Below are positions 21,434-30,429 of a DNA stretch of 64,000 bases, piece by piece. The notes beneath the pieces were generated by a model. The model searched no databases and was not told the origin of the DNA. It was given only the letters and a program-made list of their open reading frames with translations. Source of the DNA: Powellomyces hirtus (Eukaryota; Chytridiomycota; Chytridiomycetes; Spizellomycetales; Powellomycetaceae); NCBI GenBank assembly GCA_025526995.1, contig JAHLKG010000002.1:1-64000 (forward strand), written 5' to 3'. A program made the translations under genes and the position numbers. Each line of letters begins with the position of its first letter. The first letter of the stretch is position 1.

Positions 21434-21708
21434 TGTAATAATACTTGGTCCGTTGCCAGAGTCTAGTCTTCTATTCGGGAATTCCCTATGTCTAATTCTA
21501 CTGTAAGATCTCTAAGTCTTGAATGCGCCTTTGTCGGAGCATTCCTACTTTTCTTCTAGGCCGCGGAGCGGCCCTGGTCACGTGATGGCCATCCGTGGCC
21601 ATCCCTGAGGTCTAGTACCCTTTGGGATGCTGACGCTAGCATCCATCTCGCGCGGGACCCCTCCCGACGCGTGTCTAGGCTTAGGCTGGTGAGCCACGCC
21701 TCCTTACA
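21434..21708 (-). repeat. gypsy 5' LTR
   Basis: 275 bp, 97.5% identical to the other LTR. TCACGTGA at 21578-21585. Presumably holds the promoter for the gag-pol transcript. Confidence 0.95.
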
Positions 21709-21713
21709 GACAA

Positions 21714-21928
21714 TCAGACCTCCGTTGTTGCAACGCTCTCTTTAAGAAGAGAGTGCGCACGTTTACTCAACTGTTACTACCGTCAGAGTCCTCTGACTTT
21801 GCCGTTGTGCGTCCGTGAAAGCTGCTTGCTCCGAGACATATTAACACGATATGATGTAATTTGGTGATGCTTTGAAGATGACAATAGCTGCGGCCACATT
21901 ACTCCATTCCCACCTGAAGTACTCTTGG
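21714..21928. other. spacer between gypsy and copia insertions
   Basis: About 215 bp, no gene seen. Contains the short palindrome CTCTCTTTAAGAAGAGAG at 21738-21755. Its last 5 bp (CTTGG, 21924-21928) are the copia target-site copy. Confidence 0.5.
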
Positions 21929-22291
21929 TATTGGAGATATCGGCGTTTCCAGTACTTTATCGGAAATGCAGAGGATTGGCTGAATTCGATGTGGCCTCCA
22001 GTATACTTCGTAAGAGGGGGGTTACAGAGCTCTTCTGAGATGCAGTTGACAATGTAGCGTTGTCAGATGCACGGAGATGTCATGTGAATGTATTTCTTGT
22101 CTTAAAGTCTTATCGGTAATGTCTCACTTCGAGCGTTCTAATCTACTTTTTCTCCAATCACGTGATCACACGTGATCCAATTCAGCTCTTAGCGTTACCG
22201 GTATGGTGGTCACGCGTTCTAGTCGGAGAATCCAAGTAAGGATCTAATGTAAGGACCAAACGTTGAGTACGCAAGTCTCAACATTCCAATA
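21929..22291 (-). repeat. copia 3' LTR
   Basis: 363 bp with 7-bp terminal inverted repeats TATTGGA/TCCAATA. Two E-boxes, TCACGTGA at 22158 and CACGTG at 22169. A purine tract on the minus strand (ACAGGGGGTG) abuts it at 22292-22303 and is the probable polypurine primer. Confidence 0.93.
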
Positions 22292-22330
22292 CACCCCCTG
22301 TCCGAGCAATCGATCCACGATGATGGGATT

Positions 22331-25300
22331 TTACTCATTCGGGAGCTCCGTCATGGACGCTTTCGTCATTGGCGTGATGGTGTTGTCGTAGTGCTTGATG
22401 CACATGCTTTTGCGATGGTATTTGAATGCCAGGGCCGGTAAAGGCTTTGTAAGTGAGTCGGCTACCATTTCAGCGGTGGGTAAGTACTCCAGGTGAATCT
22501 CCTTGTCGATGTGATCACGAATGAGGTGATGTCGAATGTCGATGTGCTTGGTACGGGCGTGATGCACGGGATTCATTGCCAACGAGATGCATGACTGATT
22601 GTCTTCGTAGATCGTTGTAGGTCGAGCATTTTCATTGAGATATTCGGGGATTTGGAGTTCTTGCAGAAGTGAGCGAAGCCAGATTGTCTCTTGAGTGGCG
22701 AATGAAAGTGCCATGTATCAGCTTCGGTAGATGAGAGAGCAACGGTGGGTTGGCGCTTCGAAGCCCAAGTAACAGGGCCCGCATTTCCAATGTAGAAAAG
22801 GTAGCCAGTGATTGACCGTCAATCAATGATGTTGTTTCCCCAATCGGCATCGCTGTAGCCGTGAAGGGTGACGTTATTTCCGCCGATGCAGAGGCTGTAA
22901 TCTGATGTTCCCCGTAGGTAGCAAAGAACGCGCTTTGCAGCTTGCAGATGTTGAGGCAAAGGGTTGCTTGCAAAGCGAGAAAGCATACTGACTGCGACAG
23001 CGATGTCAGGACGCGTGCATATCATCAGGTACATGAGAGAACCAACGATTTCGCGATATTCTCCTTCTTGCAGGTTAGGTGAAGTCTTTGTACTTTCGAC
23101 TTCGTAGGGTTCGAGCTTGGTCTGGTCCATCGGAGTGTTGACGGGCTTGCAATCTTGCATACCAAAGCGCTTGAGGATGTCATTTACATATGACTCTTGA
23201 TCGAGATAGATGACGTGCCTTGAGTAATCGCGTCGAACTCTCATTCCTAGGTAGTGGTTGACTTCGCCTAGGTCTGTCATGTTGAACTCGTTGTGCAGGG
23301 ATGTCTTGATTGACGAGATTTCCGATTTGGTCTTTGCAAAAATGAGGAGATCGTCGACGTAGACGGAGATGTACTGCGATGAGTCCCTTTCAGGTAGAGT
23401 TCTGATGTAGACGGCATTGTCATTTGCCAGGCGCTTGAATCCCAAAGAAGTCAGTTCTTTGTGAAGTAGGGAGTACCATTCGCGCGGGGCTTGTTTCAGA
23501 CCGTAAAGGGCCTTTCGGAGTCAAAGGATGGTCCCAGGCGGAAAGCCAGAGCCTTCAGGGGCATAGATTAGGATGGTCTCGGTAACAATCCCATTCAGGA
23601 ATGCGGTTACTACATCCATTTGATGGCATTTCAAGCCTAGAATGGCGGCGAGAGCGAGGAGGACGCGTTGGGTGGCTATCTTGGCAACCGGAGCGTAGGT
23701 TTTGTTATAGTCGATACCGTAGCGTTGTTCGAAGCCTTTCACTACAAGCCGGGCCTTGTATCGTTGGGGTTGACCATTCAGGTCTCGCTTAATCTTGAAT
23801 ACCCATTTAGTGCGGATGGGTCGTTGATTGTGCGGTAAGGATTTGGGGTTAATGACTTCCCATGTTTCATTGGTATGAAGGGACTTCACTTTGGCATTTA
23901 TGGCCTCGGTCCACTTTGGCGCGTCGTCTGATGAGAGCGCTTGTTTGTAGGTTTGGGGTTCTTCGGTACTTGCAGCCGAAAGAGCGATCGCCGTCTTCTC
24001 GTTGATTTAGTCAGCAAAGACTGTCAAATGATTGACATTTAGCAAGCGGTTCCCATGTATTATCTTTGTCTTCGAATCCTAGCCATTTGCAGAGGAATTC
24101 GGGGCCTTCCGGGCCATCACGTGAGTTGAGAATCTCTTTGACTTCGCAGAGTTCTTCGGGCGGAATGTAGTCTTTCGCGAGTTCGAGTGCTGAGTTTTCA
24201 TCGAACGTTACATCGCAAGAAATGACTATTTCTTGACGGTTGTCATCCCAACAGCGGTAAGCGCCGTCAAATTCGTAACCAATGAGTTTGAGACGTGTGG
24301 CGCGCGGTGCCAACTTTGAGACTTGTTTTCTCTTGACGAGATGCACGAAGGCATCAGCCCAAATCACACGAAGGTGAGAAAGTGAGGGCTCTTCGCCGTT
24401 GAGCCGTTCGTACAGCGAAATGTTGTTATTGGACTTGTGGGGTAGGCGATTCCGTAAGTAGACTGATGTAGCCGCTAACTCGGTCCAGAGTTGTTTCGGG
24501 ATGCCGTATGAGTGTTCCAATGAACGAATGGTGTCGAACAGGGTGAGGTTGAACCTTTCAGCTACACTGTTGGACTGTGGGGAATCTGCAGCAGTGAGTT
24601 CGTGCAGGATGCCCTTTTTCGAAATGAATTCTTTCAGATCGTGATTGACAAACTCCCCCCCTCAATCGGAATGAAGTCGTCTGACCCTTTCGTTGGTCTG
24701 TTTTTCGATGAAATTGATGAATTCAATCAATTTTGCAGTAGATTCGCTCTTCGTCTTCAAGAAGAAGATCCATGTGAAGCGTGAATAGTCATCGATCACA
24801 ACGAGGGCATATTTCTCATCGCCAACCGCGGGTATGTGCAGACCGTTCAGGTCGAAATGTAGGCGATCGAGTGGCGTCTTGGACCGTGTCATTGTACCGT
24901 TGAATGGTGAGTGCTTGTGCTTACCAAACTCGCAACCTTTGCAGACTTCGTTGGTCATTGGGAGCTTGAGTTGCTTCATGATGTGAGTGCCAGGATGGCC
25001 CAATCGGTGATGCCAGAGGCTTCCTTCGTTGACAGGAGAAGAGGGACCAGAACCAGCCCCAGAAGAAGCCGCCGAATTAGCGGCGGCGGCGGCATTGGCG
25101 GATGGTGCCCCCAAGGGGGCACCATCCTCGGCATCATCCGATGCCTTTGGGGCGGCCGGCCCCCCACCACAGCACCCACAACTCTCACTCTCCAGTGGGG
25201 GGCTGGCCAGCCCCAAATTGGGGCGGCCAGCCCCCTCACTGGAGAGTATGGGGCCGGCTGGCCCCCCATTTGGGGCGGCCGGCCCCTCCGACGTGGCTTG

Positions 25301-27200
25301 GAGCGGGGTAGAACGCGTGACCACGATATCGGTAGCGTCTGTCGACAGGTTGAGCGCTTGAATCGATGTATCGGACGCGTGTGTCAGTACATTGGACGCG
25401 TTTGTCCATTTTGGCAATTCGGTAGATGTATTTTTCGACGCGTGTGTCGGTACAGTGGACGCGTTTGTCCTTGAGCGAGTTTGAGTAGCGGAAGCCATCG
25501 GAGTTGGCGAGATGTGATACATTTCTCGAACGAGAGGTATGGTGATGTCATTTGTAGTGCCATTGCAGTCTTGAATGATAGCGCTCTCATCTTCAAAGGT
25601 GACTCTCTTTCCATCTTTGGTGAGTGCGGAGACCAAGATGAGAGTTTTGGCGAGTTTCGGAACGTAGAGAACATCAGTGAGAGGTACATCTCCATCTGGA
25701 AGCTTCAAGATAGCGTTCCCTTTCGCTTCGGCATCGAGAAAGGCGTTTGTTTCCAAATCTGACGCGCGTTGAGTGCTCTTCGTAGGATTCGAGAATGGAA
25801 ATGTCATTCGTCATGTGCTGTGAGCAGCCCGAATCCAGGTAAGCCAATGTAGTGGCGTTATGTGCTTCTGCAATGTTGGCATTAGCAGCGGGTTTTAAGG
25901 CTTCGACTGCCTTGGCTTTGAGGGGACAATTGAATGGGGTATGTTCATTCGAATTGCATAACCAACAGGGGAAGTTCTGTCTCTTCTTCGAGTCTGTGGT
26001 CTTCTTTGCGTCGGTCTTCTTGTGACCTGAGCCGTCTTTCTTTGAAGGTTGGGCTTCGAGCGCGATGTTTTCGCTCTTCTTGGCAAATCGGTTATTTTGG
26101 TTACTCTTGTTACTTCCGTTATCCAGACGCTTGGCAGCTGCCATGAGGCCATGGAGATCCTTGAAACTTTGAGTTCTGACGAGCTCTGCATGATGTTCAT
26201 TCATTCCGCGAGGGTAAAACCACTTGTAGATTTCGAACGGCACCTTCAAGGGGATTTGACTTGTAATCTTCGTGAATGAGGTATTGTACTGCGAGATGGA
26301 ATGACTTCCTTGTCGGAGTCTTTCAAGTTGAGTGAGCAAAGTTTCTTCGTGATCGCTTGGTTGGTAACGCGAGAGGAAGGGAGGCTTGAAGGATTCCCAA
26401 TCCGTGATGGGCTCCACCATCCCTTGTTCGGCATCTTTCTGGTGATTACGATACCATTGTTTTGCTTTGCCAGAGAGCTTTGTGAAGATGAATGAGAGTT
26501 GTTCTTCTTCAGATACAGGTTTTAGGCGAAAGACTAGAGTAAGTTGATCGATGAAGTCGGCGAGTTTTGAGAGATTTCCCGTCCCGTCGAATGTAGATAC
26601 TGCATCGATCGCAGATTTGAAGTATGCAAATGATGTACGTTGTGCGTCTTGATCATCGCTCTTTCTGCTGCTCGTAGTTGTTGTGCTCTCCGTTAGGGAA
26701 GACGGACGAAAGTGAGGGGCAACTGGGGCTTCAACTTCGCCGTGAGTAATGTGTTGATGTAGAAAAGGGTACTCAAGGCCCGCTTTTGGGCTTCTCATCG
26801 GTGAAACGGCCGTAGGATGACCACCAATATGAGGCTTTTTGTACTTCTCGGGTTGTTGATGGGAAGTTGATGTAGCGAGAGGGTTTGAACTAGTCAATAA
26901 AGTCCTCTCCAACCTGTCCATCCGATGGTCGAGCTTTTCGTCGATTTCCATCTTGAACCTCTGCAGAATTTCCATGACAATGTCAATCGGTACTTCGGAC
27001 GGTACTATTGCCGAGTCTGCATGAATTTCTCCATGATTCATCTCATCCACATTGGCATCTGCGTCGTGGGAATCATGGTAGATCGAGGCATCGATATTAA
27101 CGTCTTCTTCAGCGTCAGGACCCCGTTGGGCTTCTCGTGTGGCTTGACGGGCTTGTTGGCGGGTCTGCACTCCTAGAATGGGAGATCTTGCAGTAGGCAT
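22331..27200 (-). pseudogene. copia Gag-Pol polyprotein, disrupted
   Basis: Minus strand. Gag starts with ATG at 27200 and includes a capsid-like region, the zinc knuckle CWLCNSNEHTPFNC and the protease motif LDSGCSQHM (about 25830-25850). A frameshift near 25770 shifts to the next segment: GAG-pre-integrase (LWHHRLGHPG ... CKGCEFGKH) and integrase core (FDLNGLHI ... VVIDDYSRFTW). An in-frame TGA at 24660 replaces the Arg of the usual HSDRGGE motif. A chromodomain-like tail is at about 24020-24165. A stop and frameshift lie near 24010. Reverse transcriptase follows (TKWVFKIKRD ... YVDDLLIFAK), cut by a TGA near 23521 where Arg is usual. RNase H ([11 protein letters not shown] ... RTKHIDIRHHLIRD) ends at 22331 after another shift near 22830. 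Confidence 0.9.
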
Positions 27201-27297
27201 CTTGACAGTGTGCTCGGTACTTTCTTGGCACTTAAATTTGACGGAAGACTTGTAGTTTACAGGTTTTACGAAGGGAGAATGATTCGAATTCGACCGG

Positions 27298-27314
27298 TCT
27301 CAGGGCTCATAACC
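27298..27314 (-). promoter_or_regulatory. copia primer-binding site of half-tRNA type
   Basis: The sequence next to the 5' LTR reads GGTTATGAGCCCTGAG on the minus strand. It is complementary to the anticodon arm of initiator tRNA-Met (GGGCTCATAACC), not to a tRNA 3' end. Drosophila copia is the known precedent, where a cleaved tRNA-iMet half primes reverse transcription. Confidence 0.7.
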
Positions 27315-27677
27315 TATTGGAGATATCGGCGTTTCCAGTACTTTATCAGAAATGCAGAGGATTGGCCGAATTCGATGTGGCCTCCAGTATACTTTGTAAG
27401 AGGGGGGTTACAAAGCTCTTCTGAGATGCAGTTGACAATGTAGCGTTGTCGGATGCACGGAGATGTCATGTGAATGTATTTCTTGTCTTAAAGTCTTATC
27501 GGTAATGTCTCGCTTTGAGCGTTCTAATCTACTTTTTCTCCAATCACGTGATCACACGTGATCCAATTCAGCTCTTAGCGTTACCGGTATGGTGGTCACG
27601 CGTTCTAGTCGGAGAATCCAAGTAAGGATCTAATGTAAGGACCAAACATTGAGTACGCAAGTCTCAACATTCCAATA
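27315..27677 (-). repeat. copia 5' LTR
   Basis: 363 bp, 97.8% identical to the 3' LTR. TCACGTGA at 27544-27551 and a second CACGTG at 27555. Confidence 0.93.
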
Positions 27678-27849
27678 CTTGGGAAGCCACGATACCTTAA
27701 TCCCTCTATAAGTGATTCAATGGCTAGTTCAATATTTATACCCAAGTTAGGATCTTCATAAAGTCTATTGAACAAAGAACAATGTTTGATTATAGTTTTA
27801 ATTCTATAAATGATCAAGTTTTAATATAGTAAGTTAAATTACAGTTGGA

Positions 27850-27927
27850 TCAAAGATTAATATTAAATGTGTACTCTTATGAAAATAATTAAAAGTCATA
27901 TGCTTCACCATTAAGTTCAAATCTTTG
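27850..27927 (-). tRNA. tRNA-Lys(UUU)-like sequence, organellar style, possibly pseudogene
   Basis: A perfect 7-bp acceptor stem (CAAAGAT/ATCTTTG) encloses a D-arm core CTTAATGGTGAAGCA and an anticodon loop CTTTTAA with anticodon TTT. The very low GC and the D-arm wording resemble mitochondrial tRNA-Lys. The T-arm is not well formed, so it may be a decayed copy. Confidence 0.4.
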
Positions 27928-27958
27928 TAGATATACTTACGTATTGTTTCATAAATGA

Positions 27959-28031
27959 TAAAAAATAAGTGATTTGAACACTTAACGTTCCGCGTGTAAA
28001 ACAGATGATTTACAAATTGAGCTACTTTTTT
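27959..28031 (-). tRNA. tRNA-Val(UAC)-like sequence, organellar style, possibly pseudogene
   Basis: 73 nt. T-arm AAGTG-TTCAAAT-CACTT is perfect. The anticodon arm TCTGT-TTTACAC-GCGGA has anticodon TAC. Six A-T pairs form the acceptor, with an A.G mismatch at the seventh. The D-stem pairs at only two of four positions. It lies 31 bp from the Lys-like sequence on the same strand. Confidence 0.4.
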
Positions 28032-28677
28032 ATTTTTTAAGGGATTTGAATAACAATGATAATATCCAATTTAAATTTCTCTTTCTATCCTCACTTGGCT
28101 CATTCAACTCTCATTTCAAGAAAAGTTCAAGGAAGCCATTTTGATGAGCATCTTAAAGAACAAGCAACCAAGTCTGCATTTAATTAAAAAAAGATAGACT
28201 GTTTGGCAAAACACTTGAGAACAACAAGAGTCTTGAACACCTTAGTGCATCTTTCCTTGTTAAACTCATCTGCAATCAAGCTTATCAGTGTCTTTGTGTA
28301 AGCAGCGCGCATGTCAGCACCGTCCTGCTCAACATATCCAAACACTAACTTCTTTTCATCTATGTAAATCCAATAAGCAATATTTTTGCCCTTTTAGCTG
28401 CGCCAAAGTTTTGCTGCTTTGGCAAATACTTGTGGATAAGTTGTAGTAAAGGTAGCCCTGCGTTGGACTTTTACAATGAGCAGGGTGGCGTCCAAAGAAT
28501 GATGTAGATTCCTGTATCATAGGCGTTATCAATGACAAAATCAATTAGTCCGTTATACATGACTTTCTGCTTGTCACCTGTATCAACATCTTTCACAGCC
28601 TTGATGAACTTGTTCTGCACTTTTTTTCTCAAGATGAATAAACATTTGCTGACATCATCAACGGCTGCAGCGTTGAA

Positions 28678-30101
28678 AGTATATAAAGCAACTATTGTCC
28701 TTTTTGTATTTTATGACACTAATCATTGGCTTTGAGCTATTAGTAAGAAGTTGAACAAAATGCCAATAAAATGTTCACATATATCGGAAACCAATATTGC
28801 CCAAGGGTCCCTATTGACTCTTATAAAAAATTTGCACAGTATGGAATTTGAGTCGATAATAGAGAAAATCTCCTCCCTTTTGGCATCTTTGACAACTTTG
28901 CCCTTTAAATTATATATAAGCCAATCACTGAACAATTTGTATGGTAGACCGTCCTCTTGTTCCAATACTAGCTGCAGTTCTGTGTCACCATCCCAGAGGG
29001 GTTTGGGCTAAGCACGCAAACACTTTTACAAACCTCCCCATTTTAATAAAAATCATAAAAAATGATAAAAAAAAATCCCCCTGGATCTGCGTGCGCAAAT
29101 GAATTCAGCAAGTCCATTCATTTACATTGATCAACCGTTCATTATTCTAACAGAAAAAAAATTAAAAAAACAGTAAAAGCAAATGAACTAATTTAAAACA
29201 ACAAGCAGCTCTAAACTCTCTCAAAACGTGTGATTAGAAAACAACGATGTCTGAAATAGCTTGCTTACATTAAAGAATGAACTCCGTTTCAATTTGAAAA
29301 ACTTCTTTAGTTTAAGTTGGATACGAGGCAACTATAGTCCTTCTCGCAGTATTTGACAGTAATCTTTGGCCCCAAGCCATTAGAGAGAAGCTGAACAAGA
29401 TGCCAATAAAAAAATCACATGTATTAGGAATTGATATTGCCCAGGAGTGCTTATTGACTCTTATAAAGAACCTTTGCAGCATGGTATTTAGTTCCACAAT
29501 GGAGAAAATTTTCTCCCTTTCAACACCTTTGGCAACTTTGAATTTGAGGTTATATGTAAGCCCATCACTGAACAATTTGTATGATGGACTGTGTAATGAG
29601 GTGTGGCTTGCCAGCCTAAGCCTAGACACGCGCCGGGAAGAGCTTTGCGCAGGATGGATACTAGAGTCAGTATCTCAACGGGTACTATACTTTGAGGATG
29701 GCCACAGATGGCCATCACGTGATTGGGACCACCCTGCGGTCCAGAAGAAAAGTAGGAATACTCCGACAAGGGCGTATTAAGGACTTAAAGATCTTACAGT
29801 ATAATTAGACATAGGGAATTTCCCAAATAGAAGACTAGACTCTGGCAACGGACTTAGTATTATTACAGACTGTCCTCTTGTTCTAAGAATAGCAACAGTT
29901 CTGCGTCATTGGCCCACAAGGGTTTTGGCCATGCACGGGGACTTTTGTGGACCCCTTCCCATTTTAATAAGAAAAATTATAAAAAAAAAAAAAAAAACTT
30001 GGATCTGCTTGTGCAAATGAATTGAGCAAGTTCATTCATTTACACTAACCAACCACTCACTGTTTCAAAGAAAAAAGGTTAAAAAAACAGTTTAAGCAAT
30101 G
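28678..30101. repeat. diverged tandem duplication of a coding-like segment
   Basis: Copy 1 is about 28678-29188 and copy 2 about 29317-30101, the latter interrupted by the solo LTR. Minus-strand reading gives related peptides, YKLFSDWLIYNLKGKV ... FFIRVNRDPWAI in copy 1 and YKLFSDGLTYNLKFKV ... FFIRVNKHSWAI in copy 2. Both copies share an A-rich tail. The product is unknown, and neither copy is a complete gene. Confidence 0.65.
29587..29872 (+). mobile_element. solo gypsy LTR with target-site duplication
   Basis: The LTR at 29592-29867 (276 bp, TG..CA) is a diverged relative of the chromovirus LTRs in the opposite genomic orientation. GACTG flanks it at 29587-29591 and 29868-29872. It results from recombination between the two LTRs of a former full element. 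TCACGTGA (29715-29722) is kept although many other CpG sites are lost. Confidence 0.9.
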
Positions 30102-30429
30102 TGGTAGGGTGACCCAGCTGGTGTAAAATATCAAACTTGTTTTACTTGTTTAGCATTGTTTCCTAAGCGGGACACGTAAGCGTGCGGAGTTCAGAAGTGT
30201 GGCGTGAACACTCTCCGCGCTCGTTCCAAATAGAAGCAGCCAAAAGAGCACAAGGGCCAGGAATGCAGCTGATACTGCGTTATAGTGCGACCCCGCACTC
30301 ATTACCTTCAAAGAGAGGCAGATCATTGCGCGTCGCGTTTATCGACGGTGAAACTGGTTAATTCGAGAGCTCCCGGGCCTCTAGTAGCTTTTTTTGTCTC
30401 TCCCACTCTCTTTGCATCCAGCCTTCATC

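Larger units (their letters stand above)
13884..21713 (-). mobile_element. complete Ty3/gypsy chromovirus with target-site duplication
   Basis: The element spans 13889-21708 (7,820 bp) and reads on the minus strand. Both ends are 275-bp LTRs starting TG and ending CA. The host sequence GACAA is duplicated at 13884-13888 and 21709-21713. The order on the minus strand is LTR, primer site, gag, pol (protease, reverse transcriptase, RNase H, integrase, chromodomain), a 2-kb extra region, polypurine tract, LTR. The LTRs differ at 7 of 275 positions (97.5% identity) and gag and pol are open, so the insertion is young and possibly active. The extra region carries an oppositely oriented spliced gene and a hairpin array, both unusual for the class. 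Confidence 0.95.
21924..27682 (-). mobile_element. complete but inactivated Ty1/copia retrotransposon
   Basis: The element spans 21929-27677 (5,749 bp), minus strand. Its 363-bp LTRs start TATTGGA and end TCCAATA. The host sequence CTTGG is duplicated at 21924-21928 and 27678-27682. The primer site is the internal half-tRNA type. Gag and pol are recognisable over their full length but broken by stops and frameshifts. The LTRs differ at 8 of 363 positions, all transitions and seven of them at CpG sites. The element is therefore an intact insertion structurally, but without trans-acting help it is dead. Confidence 0.93.
27683..30429. other. AT-rich island with decayed sequence
   Basis: About 2.7 kb much richer in A and T than the host genes. 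It contains tRNA-like sequences, two diverged copies of a coding-like segment, and a solo LTR. Minus-strand remnants such as YWIYIDEKKLVFGYVEQDG (about 28330-28380) and KVMYNGLIDFVIDNAYDTGIY (about 28510-28570) look like former protein but have stops. I do not recognise the family. The last 300 bp (30110-30429) return to host-like composition and should hold the promoter of the CNBD2-like gene. Confidence 0.5.

Noticed and set aside
21929..27677. Classic RIP mutation
   Set aside because: Changes are at CpG, not with the CpA preference of Neurospora RIP, and are few; CpG methylation decay explains them better.
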